Assembly: GCA_030544235.1 (NCBI GenBank)
Contig: CM060462.1
Coordinates: 40,372,682-40,436,681 of the forward strand
Length of the DNA: 64,000 bases
Direction of reading: 5' to 3'
From: Lepturacanthus savala
Lineage: Eukaryota; Chordata; Actinopteri; Scombriformes; Trichiuridae
The notes below the pieces were generated by a model, which searched no databases, was not told where the DNA came from, and saw only the letters and a list, made by a program, of their open reading frames with translations. Within the stretch, counting starts at the first letter, position 1, and each line of letters opens with the position of its first letter. Made by a program: the position numbers and the translations under genes. This document shows, piece by piece, positions 1-50,203 of this stretch.

Positions 1-157
1 AGCTGAAGATTCAACCTAAAATGTCCTTTTTTGTCCAAAGATCATCAGTTTATTATTATAGAGACTAAAGAAACCAGGAAATAATCAGAGAAGAGAAGCT
101 GGAACCAGAGAATTTACACATTTACTACTGATAAAAATGACTCTAATCCATTAATTC
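1..157 (-). repeat. R1 dispersed repeat copy (TCGATTAAT-type), reverse orientation
   Basis: The block carries the conserved core GAAGCTGGAACCAGAGAA and AAAGATCATCAGTTTATT. The same core occurs, in either orientation, at about 5440, 16970, 22985, 31680 and 37400. It resembles an interspersed repeat common in percomorph fish, probably a non-autonomous DNA element, though I cannot name the family. Confidence 0.6.
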
Positions 158-3100
158 CATGAATTTCTAGAGTACTACTCCAGTATTCTCCCTCCATGTT
201 TTTTTCTAGAGTACTACTCCAGTATTCTCCCTCCATGTTTTTTTCTAGAGTACTACTCCAGTATTCTCCCTCCATGTTTTTCTAGAGTACTACTCCAGTA
301 TTTTCCCTCCATGTTTTTTTCTAGAGTACTACTCTAGTATTCTCCCTCCATGTTTTTTTCTAGAGTACTACTCCAGTATTTTCCCTCCATGTTTTTTTTC
401 TAGAGTACTACTCCAGTATTCTCCCTCCATGTTTTTCTAGAGTACTACTCCAGTATTCTCCCTCCATGTTTTTTCTAGAGTACTACTCCAGTATTCCCCC
501 CCCATGTTTTTCTAGAGTACTACTCCAGTATTCTCCCTCCATGTTTTTTCTAGAGTACTACTCCAGTATTCTCCCTCCATGTTTTTTCTAGAGTACTACT
601 CCAGTATTCCCCCCCCATGTTTTTCTAGAGTACTACTCTAGTATTCTCCCTCCATGTTTTTTTCTAGAGTACTACTCCAGTATTCTCCCTCCATGTTTTT
701 TTCTAGAGTACTACTCCAGTATTCTCCCTCCATGTTTTTCTAGAGTACTACTCCAGTATTTTCCCTCCATGTTTTTTTCTAGAGTACTACTCTAGTATTC
801 TCCCTCCATGTTTTTTTCTAGAGTACTACTCCAGTATTTTCCCTCCATGTTTTTTTTCTAGAGTACTACTCCAGTATTTTCCCTCCATGTTTTTCTAGAG
901 TACTACTCCAGTATTCTCCCTCCATGTTTTTCTAGAGTACTACTCCAGTATTTTCCCTCCATGTTTTTCTAGAGTACTACTCCAGTATTTTCCCTCCATG
1001 TTTTTCTAGAGTACTACTCCAGTATTTTCCCTCCATGTTTTTCTAGAGTACTACTCCAGTATTTTCCCTCCATGTTTTTCTAGAGTACTACTCCAGTATT
1101 TTCCCTCCATGTTTTTCTAGAGTACTACTCCAGTATTCTCCCCCCATGTTTTTTTCTAGAGTACTACTCCAGTAATCTCCCCCCATGTTTTTCTAGAGTA
1201 CTACTCCAGTATTCTCCCCCCATGTTTTTCTAGAGTACTACTCCAGTATTCTCCCCCCATGTTTTTCTAGAGTACTACTCCAGTATTCTCCCTCCATGTT
1301 TTTCTAGAGTACTACTCCAGTATTTTCCCTCCATTTTTTTCTAGAGTACTACTCCAGTATTCTCCCTCCATGTTTTCTAGAGTACTACTCCAGTATTTTC
1401 CCTCCATGTTTTTTTCTAGAGTACTACTCTAGTATTCTCCCTCCATGTTTTTTTCTAGAGTACTACTCCAGTATTTTCCCTCCATGTTTTTTTTCTAGAG
1501 TACTACTCCAGTATTCTCCCTCCATGTTTTTCTAGAGTACTACTCCAGTATTCTCCCTCCATGTTTTTTCTAGAGTACTACTCCAGTATTCCCCCCCCAT
1601 GTTTTTCTAGAGTACTACTCCAGTATTCTCCCTCCATGTTTTTTCTAGAGTACTACTCCAGTATTCTCCCTCCATGTTTTTTCTAGAGTACTACTCCAGT
1701 ATTCCCCCCCCATGTTTTTCTAGAGTACTACTCTAGTATTCTCCCTCCATGTTTTTTTCTAGAGTACTACTCCAGTATTCTCCCTCCATGTTTTTTTCTA
1801 GAGTACTACTCCAGTATTCTCCCTCCATGTTTTTCTAGAGTACTACTCCAGTATTTTCCCTCCATGTTTTTTTCTAGAGTACTACTCTAGTATTCTCCCT
1901 CCATGTTTTTTTCTAGAGTACTACTCCAGTATTTTCCCTCCATGTTTTTTTTCTAGAGTACTACTCCAGTATTCTCCCTCCATGTTTTTCTAGAGTACTA
2001 CTCCAGTATTCTCCCTCCATGTTTTTTCTAGAGTACTACTCCAGTATTCCCCCCCCCATGTTTTTCTAGAGTACTACTCCAGTATTCTCCCTCCATGTTT
2101 TTTCTAGAGTACTACTCCAGTATTCTCCCTCCATGTTTTTTCTAGAGTACTACTCCAGTATTCCCCCCCCATGTTTTTCTAGAGTACTACTCTAGTATTC
2201 TCCCTCCATGTTTTTCTAGAGTACTACTCCAGTATTCTCCCCCCATGTTTTTCTAGAGTACTACTCTAGTATTCTCCCCCCATGTTTTTCTAGAGTACTA
2301 CTCCAGTATTCTCCCCCCATGTTTTTTTCTAGAGTACTACTCCAGTATTCTCCCCCCATGTTTTTCTAGAGTACTACTCCAGTATTCTCCCCCCATGTTT
2401 TTCTAGAGTACTACTCCAGTATTTTCCCTCCATGTTTTTTCTAGAGTACTACTCTAGTATTCTCCCTCCATGTTTTTCTAGAGTACTATTCCAGTATTCT
2501 CCCTCCATGTTTTTTCTAGAGTACTACTCTAGTATTCTCCCTCCATGTTTTTTCTAGAGTACTACTCTAGTATTCTCCCTCCATATTTTTCTAGAGTACT
2601 ACTCCAGTATTCTCCCCCCATGTTTTTCTAGAGTACTACTCCAGTATTCTCCCCCCATGTTTTTCTAGAGTACTACTCCAGTATTTTCCCTCCATGTTTT
2701 TTCTAGAGTACTACTCTAGTATTCTCCCTCCATGTTTTTCTAGAGTACTATTCCAGTATTCTCCCTCCATGTTTTTTCTAGAGTACTACTCTAGTATTCT
2801 CCCTCCATGTTTTTTCTAGAGTACTACTCTAGTATTCTCCCTCCATATTTTTCTAGAGTACTACTCAAGTATTCTCCCTCCATGTTTTTCTAGAGTACTA
2901 CTCCAGTATTCTCCCCCCATGTTTTTTTCTAGAGTACTACTCCAGTATTCTCCCTCCATGTTTTTCTAGAGTACTACTCCAGTATTTTCCCTCCATGTTT
3001 TTCTAGAGTACTACTCCAGTATTCTCCCCCCATGTTTTTCTAGAGTACTACTCCAGTATTTTCCCTCCATGTTTTTTCTAGAGTACTACTCTAGTATTCT

Positions 3101-4834
3101 CCCTCCATGTTTTTCTAGAGTACTATTCCAGTATTCTCCCTCCATGTTTTTTCTAGAGTACTACTCCAGTATTTTCCCTCCATGTTTTTTCTAGAGTACT
3201 ACTCTAGTATTCTCCCTCCATGTTTTTCTAGAGTACTATTCCAGTATTCTCCCTCCATGTTTTTTCTAGAGTACTACTCCAGTATTCTCCCCCCATGTTT
3301 TTTTCTAGAGTACTACTCCAGTAATCTCCCCCCATGTTTTTCTAGAGTACTACTCCAGTATTCTCCCCCCATGTTTTTCTAGAGTACTACTCCAGTATTC
3401 TCCCTCCATGTTTTTCTAGAGTACTACTCCAGTATTCTCCCCCCATGTTTTTTTCTAGAGTACTACTCCAGTAATCTCCCCCCATGTTTTTCTAGAGTAC
3501 TACTCCAGTATTCTCCCCCCATGTTTTTCTAGAGTACTACTCCAGTATTCTCCCTCCATGTTTTTCTAGAGTACTACTCCAGTATTTTCCCTCCATGTTT
3601 TTCTAGAGTACTACTCCAGTATTCTCCCCCCATGTTTTTCTAGAGTACTACTCCAGTATTTTCCCTCCATGTTTTTTCTAGAGTACTACTCTAGTATTCT
3701 CCCTCCATGTTTTTCTAGAGTACTATTCCAGTATTCTCCCTCCATGTTTTTTCTAGAGTACTACTCCAGTATTTTACCTCCATGTTTTTTCTAGAGTACT
3801 ACTCTAGTATTCTCCCTCCATGTTTTTCTAGAGTACTATTCCAGTATTCTCCCTCCATGTTTTTTCTAGAGTACTACTCCAGTATTCTCCCCCCATGTTT
3901 TTTTCTAGAGTACTACTCCAGTAATCTCCCCCCATGTTTTTCTAGAGTACTACTCCAGTATTCTCCCCCCATGTTTTTCTAGAGTACTACTCCAGTATTC
4001 TCCCCCCATGTTTTTCTAGAGTACTACTCCAGTATTCTCCCTCCATGTTTTTCTAGAGTACTACTCCAGTATTTTCCCTCCATGTTTTTCTAGAGTACTA
4101 CTCCAGTATTCTCCCTCCATGTTTTTCTAGAGTACTACTCCAGTATTTTCCCTCCATGTTTTTCTAGAGTACTACTCCAGTATTTTCCCTCCATGTTTTT
4201 CTAGAGTACTACTCCAGTATTTTCCCTCCATGTTTTTCTAGAGTACTACTCCAGTATTTTCCCTCCATGTTTTTCTAGAGTACTACTCCAGTATTTTCCC
4301 TCCATGTTTTTCTAGAGTACTACTCCAGTATTCTCCCCCCATGTTTTTTTCTAGAGTACTACTCCAGTAATCTCCCCCCATGTTTTTCTAGAGTACTACT
4401 CCAGTATTCTCCCCCCATGTTTTTCTAGAGTACTACTCCAGTATTCTCCCCCCATGTTTTTCTAGAGTACTACTCCAGTATTCTCCCTCCATGTTTTTCT
4501 AGAGTACTACTCCAGTATTTTCCCTCCATTTTTTTCTAGAGTACTACTCCAGTATTCTCCCTCCATGTTTTCTAGAGTACTACTCCAGTATTTTCCCTCC
4601 ATGTTTTTCTAGAGTACTACTCCAGTATTTTCCCTCCATGTTTTTCTAGAGTACTACTCCAGTATTTTCCCTCCATGTTTTTCTAGAGTACTACTCCAGT
4701 ATTTTCCCTCCATGTTTTTCTAGAGTACTACTCCAGTATTCTCCCCCCATGTTTTTCTAGAGTACTACTCCAGTATTTTCCCTCCATGTTTTTCTAGAGT
4801 ACTACTCCAGTATTTTCCCTCCATGTTTTTCTAG
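158..4834 (+). repeat. 37-bp minisatellite built on an exon's 3' splice site, about 125 copies
   Basis: The unit is CTAGAGTACTACTCCAGTAT followed by TCTCCCTCCATG and a T run of 3 to 8. It varies mainly in T-run length, CTCC versus TTCC or CCCC, and CCAG versus CTAG. Higher-order structure is visible: a 600-bp block recurs (compare 3182 and 3782), and pairs of CCCCCCCC variants recur about 112 bp apart at 493/605, 1585/1698 and 2046/2161. The last unit runs directly into the adamts18 spacer exon. Confidence 0.95.
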
Positions 4835-42198
<37,364 letters not shown>

Positions 42199-42760
42199 CA
42201 TGACTCAGCATTCTACGGCCAGCAATGCTGCAGGTCCTGTACTATCAGGAAACTATAACATGACTCAGCATTCTACGGCCAGCAATGCTGCAGGTCCTGT
42301 TCTATCAGGAAACTATAACATGACTCAGCATTCTACGGCCAGCAATGCTGCAGGTCCTGTTCTATCAGGAAACTATAACATGACTCAGCATTCTACGGCC
42401 AGCAACGACGAACAGTGCTGCAGGTCCTGTTCTATCAGGAAATCCTAGACCTCTACCATGACTCAGCATTCTACAGTTCTATCAGGAAACAATAATATGA
42501 CTCGGCATCCTACAGCCAGCAATGCTGCAGGTCCTGTTCTATCAGGAAGTCCTAGACCTCTACCATGACTCAGCATTCTACAGTTCTATCAGGAAACTAT
42601 AACATGACTCGGCATTCTACGGTTCTATCAGGAAATCCTAACATGACTCAACGGTTTTCTACTGTTCTATCAGGAAGTCCTAGACCTCTACCATGACTCA
42701 GCGTTTTATTGCTACGGGGGAGTATAAATAAAACCGACGCTGCAGACACAAAAACACTCA
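42199..42760 (+). other. adamts18: adamts18 3' UTR (proximal part)
   Basis: This is the transcribed tail inferred from position after the stop. It is filled by degenerate copies of the terminal coding segment up to about 42710. A candidate polyadenylation signal AATAAA lies at 42727-42732; others occur further on, for example near 43027. The true end is not visible from sequence. Confidence 0.45.
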
Positions 42761-43263
42761 ACAACACAGAGTGATCAGCGCGTCGTCGTCCTGGAGTACT
42801 TGACTAATGGATTTTATAAAGAAATGGAGCAGAGACTCTTTTTTTAATTTCAAGTTGCTGAATCATGGATCATGTTGGATCTGCGGAAACAGAAAAACAA
42901 AAAAAATAGAAAATCAGAAGCCGTTTGGATGAATCTGTGCATCATTTGTTCTTTTCTTTTTTAAATTGGAAATCTAAAATCCAAAAATGAAAAGGTAACT
43001 GGATATTTGTTTATTATTCTAACACAAAATAAACTAAGTGGCCGGTTAGGGTTTTCATATTTTAATTTTATATATATAGCTAAAGCTAGAATATAGTAGT
43101 AGTGAGGTCATTGTAAATATAAATTAGAGCAAAAAGAATGATAAAAAGTTGATTTACTGATTTTTAATGAATATTTTCAGGTATTAAATGTGTACTATGT
43201 CCATAGAAAATTAAAATATTTTCTATTTTAAATATTATATATAAATATATTGTGGCTGATTTA
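42761..43263 (+). other. Downstream of adamts18: no gene
   Basis: AT-rich sequence that may still be 3' UTR. Confidence 0.4.
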
Positions 43264-43530
43264 GGGGCGACACGGTGGAGCAGGGGTTAGTTCTGTTCCC
43301 TCACAGCAAGAAGGTCCAGGTTCTAGACCTCCTTGGTCCTGGGTCTGGGACCTTTCTGTGTGGAGGTTCATGTTCTCTCTGTGTCTGGTGGGTTTTCTCC
43401 AGGTTCTAGTCCTGGTCCAGGTCTAGTCCTGGTCCAGGTTCTAGTCCTGGTCCAGGTTCTCCAGCTTCCTCCCACAGTCCAAACACATGCTGAGGTTAAT
43501 TGGAGACTCTAAATTGTCCGTGTGTGTGTG
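43264..43530 (+). mobile_element. tRNA-derived SINE, copy 2 (3' truncated, internally duplicated)
   Basis: Same head and body as the 28525 copy (CACGGTGGAGCAGGGGTTAG, CTCCTTGGTCCTGGGTCTGG). The stretch CCAGGTTCTAGTCCTGGT is present in about three tandem copies, and the 3' end is lost in a GT run. Confidence 0.82.
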
Positions 43531-43609
43531 TGCTCCATTATAGACTGTGTTTTCCCATTTTTCCCATTTTGTAATTCCGTTCTGTTAAAATTTGTAAAAA
43601 ATAATAAAA

Positions 43610-44350
43610 TAAGAGTTCTCACATCCTGGAAAATCTGGAAAACCGTTGACCAATTTTCCAATCATAGAAAACATATAGAAAATGAGTAAAAAAGGTCAAA
43701 TGTCCTGGATATGATTAAGTTATCTTGGAAAACTGTTCACTGTTTTTTTAGCATAAATGAATGTGATTTAACATGGCTAAATTAGCATTTGCAAGCTAAC
43801 AATCAATCAATTTGACTTTATTCAAGAAACTTTGTCATTATCCTAGATAATGAAATATACAATAGAATAATAAATAGAATAAAGGTAGATGTTAATAAAT
43901 AAATAGGATTGCATATGAAGGGGAATGTATTCATGTTTGACATGATAACTTGACTCTGAAGCGGCTGGAAATGACCTGGAAAAGTCCTGGAAAACCTGGA
44001 TAATGATTGACCAATCTTTCAGTCATAGAAAACGCATGGAAAATGGCTAAAAAAGGTCAAATATCCTGGAAATGATTAAGTATCCTGGAAAATTATGGCA
44101 GTGAAAATGTAAAGTTCCTTATGACATGTTAATTTAAACCATTGGTTCCACTGTTGTTAGCATAAAAAAATGAAAATGTCCTGGAAAAGTCTTGGAAAAT
44201 AGTTCCAGGTTAGGAGTAGAAACCTGTAAATAATCAGTCGTGGAAAATGATGCAGAGAAAACTTAAGGTTCCATATTACATGTTTATTTGGTTCCAGTGT
44301 TGTTAGCACAACAAATAATTCCAGGTTAGTGATGGAACCCTGTAAATAAC
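43610..44350 (+). repeat. Three diverged direct repeats, CCTGGAAAA motif
   Basis: About 150-bp segments at 43610-43770 and 43970-44125 share TCCTGGAAAACCTGG-like and AAAAAAGGTCAAATGTCCTG blocks; a third decayed copy is at 44165-44350. Confidence 0.7.
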
Positions 44351-46393
44351 CAGTCACTTTTCACTTTTTGGATGTTTAATGTCCAATTAAAAATGGAAAA
44401 AACAATGATACATGGAATATTTGGATGTAAAATACAGTAATTTTTCCCCTTTTCAAACCTCTGGAAACATCAGGACTCAGTCACGTCTTTAGGTTTTTGT
44501 TGTATATTTAAAGGCGTCTCACGTCTTTCTTTAACTTATTCTGGTCAGTAATTGATTTTACATTTTGTTGGTTGTACAGTGGATCTGTGACCTGTAATTT
44601 CTTTGTTTTTTGGATGGATCCATGTTCTGAGACTTATTTTTTTTATCATGGAGGTGTGTATGTTTGTTTAATTAATGTTAAACGTCTTCTTTTTCTTCTT
44701 TTTCCTCTTCAGCTATTTACATTAACAAAGATTTCATGATAAATCAATAGATTCATAAAAAGTTATTGACAATGACATGATTTATATTTTCTCCAGTCCA
44801 ACGCTGCATTTTTATCATTTTAATTAAACTACAAATCAACGTCAACTATAAATTCTGTAAAAACGTTTTGTCTGTCTTGTGTCTCACAATTTTAACTTAA
44901 ATCTTAAACATAGATTTTAATAATTTATATATTAAACAATTCAGGAACTTTTCAGCTCGTTTGGAATGAAAATCAGAATCAGAATTTTTAATTAAAACGC
45001 AAAAAATGTTGAGTTAAAGTTAAAACTCAGCATTTGTTGATAAAACCTGACTCATCATCTTCAGGGAAAGTTTTCTCTTTGATATAATGAATTAAATCAT
45101 TGCTCAATTGTTTTTTGTTTGTTTTTAACCAGGATTTGTCTTTTTCTTATAATTAATAAAAAAGTCAATTTATCAGCTGTTTATCTGCTGTGATCAGATG
45201 TTTTTTAAAGCTTTTCCTGCTTTTAGCTGTAGATATTCCATTAAATAGCCAGGTCCCGGACCAACTTTTAATTAAAAAATATAACTTTCAATTTCTGCAG
45301 TCAGTTTAGAGAAGTGTCTGTTTCTGGTGATAAAACTGATTTCCTCTTCCTGTTCACGTGTTTTATTCTGTGTTTTGATGCTATAAAACCTGTAGATGTG
45401 TGTTAAAGGTATTTTATCCAGTCTTGATGTAATTGGTCGTTTTTATTCTCACCTGTGACGTTAAAACAGCTTCATCATCATCAAATGTTGTTGATTCTCT
45501 TCTTTTCTGGATTCTCTCCATAGATCATTGACACAATCACAAATTAGTTTTTTTCATTATCTAATAATGAATTTTTATCTTTGTGACATTTTCTAATTTG
45601 ATCTTTATCTCATTTTTGTTATATTTTATATTTTATTTATTCACTTTATTAACTTTTATTTTTTGAAATATCAACCTAATATCAAGAAAGAAATTAAAAA
45701 CAACATAACCTGCTATTTAACTAAGATATTTAAAGATAATTCTAATCAATATTGGATTTATTTATAGTCAGTTAATTGCTTATTTCAAGTTTTTATTCTT
45801 GATTTTGGCCAGTTTTTAATCATATTGTCTTTTTCTCTCATTTTTTTAACTTAATAATAATAATAATAATAATAATAATCTTTGTTTAATCTTTATCTGA
45901 TAATTTTTACCTTTTACCTCATTTTTTCTTTTATCTCAACTACTTATTAATTTTTACTTTTGGAAAAATCAACCCAAAATCAAGAAAGAAAATAACTTAA
46001 TAAAATAAGCTGCCACTGGGAAATTAAAGATAATTCCACTGGTAGATAGTTTTTCTTGATTTTAGTGAATTTAATCTTTCTTTTTTAATCTTGTTTTGTA
46101 TGAAAATCTAAATAATCTGCTGGTGGAAGAAAATAATTCTACTCAATGTTTGACCTATATTCGATTGTTCCTAATATTTGATCTAGGAAAAAAAGACATT
46201 TATTTGTAAATTGTGAGTTTTTTCTTGTGGATATGAATCCCTCCTCTTCAGTGTTACTGATTTTGGAAAACAGCGTTGATTCAGATCATGGAACGCATCA
46301 GGTGAGTAACAGCTGCTGAGTTTTCAGCATAATTACTGCTGTTTGACAATATAACAATCACACAAATGCAAAGAAGATAAAGAGCAAGTGAAA
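44351..46393 (+). other. Intergenic: no gene seen
   Basis: AT-rich, with an (AAT)n run at about 45850. A splice-bounded ATG-containing segment at 46256-46301 is too weak to call. Confidence 0.45.
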
Positions 46394-46480
46394 CACCTGT
46401 TTGTGATCTCAGGTGAGGACAGATGAGGGGGCGGGGCTAATCAGGACTAATGATTGTCACCTGGTGGCTCAGGTATAAAT
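46394..46480 (+). promoter_or_regulatory. Putative Pol II promoter with E-boxes, GC box and TATA
   Basis: Three CACCTG/CAGGTG E-boxes (46394, 46410, 46458), a GC box GGGGGCGGGGC (46427-46437) and TATAAAT at 46474 lie in order. Transcription would start near 46505. CAGGTG-type E-boxes in front of a TATA box fit tissue-restricted promoters, but the gene it serves is unknown. Confidence 0.45.
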
Positions 46481-46504
46481 GCTGCAGCATCTTTACCTCC
46501 ATTG

Positions 46505-46583
46505 TTCTGGTAGTTTCAGCAGGTGAATCATCTCTGCTGCTGTGGTCCAGTTCCTCTCAGTCTGTGGACTGAGGATTTAAACT
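46505..46583 (+). other. Possible non-coding first exon
   Basis: The segment follows the putative promoter and ends at AACT|gtgagt. It has no ATG-initiated frame of note. Support is only positional. Confidence 0.25.
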
Positions 46584-47071
46584 GTGAGTCAAACTGTTCA
46601 TTTAATACATATTCGACTGCTTGATTCTAAACTGGATTCACTTCAGAGGCTGATTTGGGTTTGAAGTTAAATTTAACACATGGGAAACATCACAGCTGTG
46701 TTGGTTGTTGTCAGTATTTCCTACAACGTTAATTATTTGCATAACTTCAACAACTGTCTTTATTTCCTGGATCTTTTACAGTCTTTAGAAATGAAGTCAG
46801 ACTTTTTTGTTTCAGCTGCTGCAGTTTCGTCTCTTTAGCAGCGGCTTTAGTTAAAGCTAAACTTCTGCAGCAGCTTTAACATAAAGTGAAACTAGCTGCA
46901 GTTTTAAGGCTGAAGTGGTTCAGACAGAAGTAGCTGCTTATTGACTCATAGTCACTAATGTTAACTTCAGGAAACATTTGAATGTCAATACTTTAGATGT
47001 CATTACACAAAATTTAGGAAAGATTTGCTGAGTTATCAAGATTTTCTTAAATTCCGATTGTGTGATTCCAG

Positions 47072-47124
47072 ATGTTGAAGATGTCAACCAGAACCACTGA
47101 GGGGACGGTCCAGGTGTCAAGAAG
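47072..47124 (+). other. Possible exon with start codon (MLKMSTRTTEG)
   Basis: Flanked by acceptor tgtgattccag and donor AAG|gtaaaa. It begins with ATG and reads MLKMSTRTTEGTVQVSR. Its 5' half matches the 76-nt segments and its 3' half the 20-nt segments repeated further on, as if the two had been joined here. No known protein recognised. Confidence 0.35.
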
Positions 47125-47127
47125 GTA

Positions 47128-47510
47128 AAAGAGTTGGAGCCTGGTCTTCAGAAGGAGGTAAAGGTGGCGGAGCCTGGTCTTCAGGAGGAGGTAAATGAGG
47201 TGGAGCCTGGTCTTCAGGAGGAGGTAAAGGAGGTGGAGCCTGGTCTTCAGGAGGAGGTAAAGGAGGTGGAGCCTGGTCTTCAGGAGGAGGTAAAGGAGGT
47301 GGAGCCTGGTCTTCAGGAGGAGGTAAAGGAGGCGGAGCCTGGTCTTCAGGAGGAGGTAAAGGAGGTGGAGCCTGGTCTTCAGGAGGAGGTAAAGGAGGTG
47401 GAGCCTAGTCTTCAGGAGGAGGTAAAGGAGGTGGTACTGGGTCTTCAGGAGGAGGTAAAGGAGGTGGTACTGGGTCTTCAGGAGGAGGTAAAGGAGGTGG
47501 AGCTGGGTCT
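47128..47510 (+). repeat. 33-bp minisatellite, about 11 copies, with splice-like sites in each unit
   Basis: Unit GGAGCCTGGTCTTCAGGAGG then AGGTAAAGGAGGT. It reads EVEPGLQEEVK in one open frame, but each unit also contains TCTTCAG/GAGGAG/GTAAAG. Confidence 0.92.
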
Positions 47511-49980
47511 TGTCCTGACCTCCTGGGTCTCACCTCCTTTCTCACATGGTCTAATAGTTTCAGCCTCCTGTGGAAGGTGTTTGGTCTCCAGTAGTTTGGT
47601 CTAGTTTGGTCTCCAGTATCTCAGTTGTGTGAATAAATTGCTTCCAAAAATCATCAGAGACCGCAACAAACTATCCCAGTTCCAAACCCTCACATAAGCA
47701 TCTCTTTACATGTATATTAAGTTGAATGTTCTATTTGTTTATAAAATAGAAACTGACTTCTTGAACTTAAATCCTAAAGGTGCATATTATTGGATAATGA
47801 AATGGGTTTGAGTTCATACTCAAACCTTAGCCCTGATCCTGACCTTTTACTTAACCCCTAACCTCAAACCTGACCCAGTAGATTACCCTAACCTCAACCC
47901 ATCATGTTTAATATCTAACCCTCGCCCAACTCTGACTCACCCCTCAACTTTGGTGCTGCAACACTTAACATTTGGCAGACTTTTCCAAGAGTTGAACCTA
48001 TTGATTTCAAATGCCTGAAACATGGTATAAATCCTTTCTATGGCTGTGATTTATGGCCCCAGTGTTGAATGTAATTAGACCTTTCTCCATCCATTAATGT
48101 TTAATCTGGTTATTTAACTAACCCTAGCTTCCTCTCTGGGACTGTAGGCTGTAGAGACTCAGGGACAACCCTGAAGGCCTGAATTGGCTCATGCGCTGCC
48201 CACTCCTGAGTCTCTATGACCTTCAGTTTCACAGATGGTCATGAAGTCTCCCATATATTGGGCCCTTTTAAACACTGCCATTGAGCTCCAGGTTAACTGC
48301 TCATAACAGACAACACAGGGAGGTTTCTGGGAAGTGTAATTACCAAACTTCAATTCTAACATCAAGCTAAATTTTAGTTTTATATTTTTTATATAACTCT
48401 TTCACCTTCCCCCTTAATCCAAGTTTTATGGTAGTATTCTTGATGGAATATACAAATGGGTACATATTGTTTTGAATATTAATCTAACATTTTTGCCTAG
48501 ATTGTATATTTTGCTTAAATTAAAATTTTCTGAAAGTGTATGCTTTAGTTCCAGTTTGATTCTAACCCTTTACTTAATCCTAAATCTTAAACCTGACTCA
48601 ACCCAGTCGATTACCCTAACCACTTGGGTTTAATGTCTAACCCTAGCCCAGCTCTGACTCGCCCCTCAACTTTGGCTAAATGTTAAGCGTCACTATCTGC
48701 ACCAGTTTTATTTTTTCTTCTTTCAAATCATTACTCCAGAAATTGTACCCGTTGACTTGAAATGTCTGAAATGTGTTTTAAACACTTTCTGTGGGTACAG
48801 TTTGTCGTACTAGTGTTTAGTGGAGTTTTTACCTTCCACACATTAATTTTGAATGTGAATATTCATCAGTTGTATCTCTGAAACAAAGTCATAGAGACTC
48901 AGGAACAATTCTAAAGTTTAGAAGGGTTGAATTAGGGGATGTGCCACCCACTCCTGACTATCTATGACCTTGAGTTTGAGAAATGCAAGTGATTTACCTT
49001 CTATGCTCTAAGACGGCTAACCTGACAGGCATTGCTCAGTGTACTGTAATTATTTTATATTACTGTAATCATTTTAAACAATTGTTACTGCTATCTGCAT
49101 TTATATGTATCACTTATCTGTTACCAATTGCACTATATCAAGACAGTTTCTTTAGCTGCCTACTGTACATACTGGAATAGGTTTGTGAAAACGCCTTGAT
49201 CTATTCATGCTGCCAGTCACTTCATTCTCATGCCTGCTGTGGATATGTGCCTGCTTACCACCAGGCTTTGCACAAGCCTATGCACAATCTACACTTATTA
49301 CAGTCAGTAGCTCATTAGTGATTGTACAGTTTATGTTAATTCTTGTACTTGGTAGTTTTGTTATAGTTTTATTGTGCATGTCTCTACTTTGTTTGTGTGC
49401 ACACTATGGTGAAGCTTGTAATGTCAGACTTGTATAATGACAAAGGCATTCTAATTAAGAATCAATGTGTGGCAATGGTAGGTAAAATTCCATGAAGTGC
49501 TTGGGCCAAAATGGTACCTTCAAAGTGTTCCAGAACAGGTCTTGGGCCATCTGGAGTCAATTGGATTCCTTTTTGGAATAATGTTTGGGGGGAAATAAAT
49601 CAAACAAATGTTAGGTCCACAATCGAGAAGCTGCACCTAACCCTAACCCATCAAACTTAACAAATGAGTGGAGTTCTCTAAAGTGGAAAGAAAAATAGTG
49701 AATGAATTATCATTGAGTCACATTTGTCTTTTCTCTTGTTGTACTCTGAGATGACGTAATATAAAGTGCACTACATTGTTTCCTGGCATCCTCTTGTATC
49801 AAAATTAGAAGAAGCATGCTGTTGAGTTTCTTTCCCTCAATAATAGAAAATTAAATTGATCCAGGAGCTGCAGCTTCTAGCTGAAACTCATAGACTAGTA
49901 TCCAGAAACTCAACAGTTTGTTTCTTTTGATATAGTGATGTGTTTAATTTGTCCAAAAATGTAAAATTGTCTAATTCCAG

Positions 49981-50056
49981 AGGCTGAAGATGATGTCCAG
50001 GTACCAGAATACTAAGCATTTTAGACCTGTAATGCTGACTCATCCCACTGATCCAG
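49981..50056 (+). other. Exon-like 76-nt segment, copy C
   Basis: Acceptor gtctaattccag, donor CCAG|gtgagg. Open frame RLKMMSRYQNTKHFRPVMLT and onward. With the 20-nt partner at 50184-50203 the total is 96 nt, a multiple of three. Confidence 0.35.
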
Positions 50057-50183
50057 GTGAGGATCTGCATATGATGCTGATCCTTCAGCCCAGAACACAG
50101 CTCCACATGTTGATCACTGACTCCAAAGTGGTTTCTGCTGAATCCAGGTTATATATTCTGTAATGCTTATTTCTGTACCACAG

Positions 50184-50203
50184 GATGGTCCAGGTGTCAG
50201 AAG
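50184..50203 (+). other. Exon-like 20-nt segment, copy C
   Basis: Acceptor ctgtaccacag, donor AAG|gtaaga. Sequence GATGGTCCAGGTGTCAGAAG. Confidence 0.3.

Noticed and set aside
158..4834. CRISPR-like array
   Set aside because: There are no unique spacers; units are contiguous, and the setting is a eukaryotic intron.
46256..46301. A first coding exon with ATGGAACGCATCAG/GTGAGT
   Set aside because: It lies upstream of the TATA box, and the frame has only a few codons without any partner exon.
47134..47604. A 156-codon protein made of EVEPGLQEEVK repeats
   Set aside because: It ends in unrelated sequence, the repeat holds splice-like signals in each unit, and nothing supports translation; kept only as a finding.
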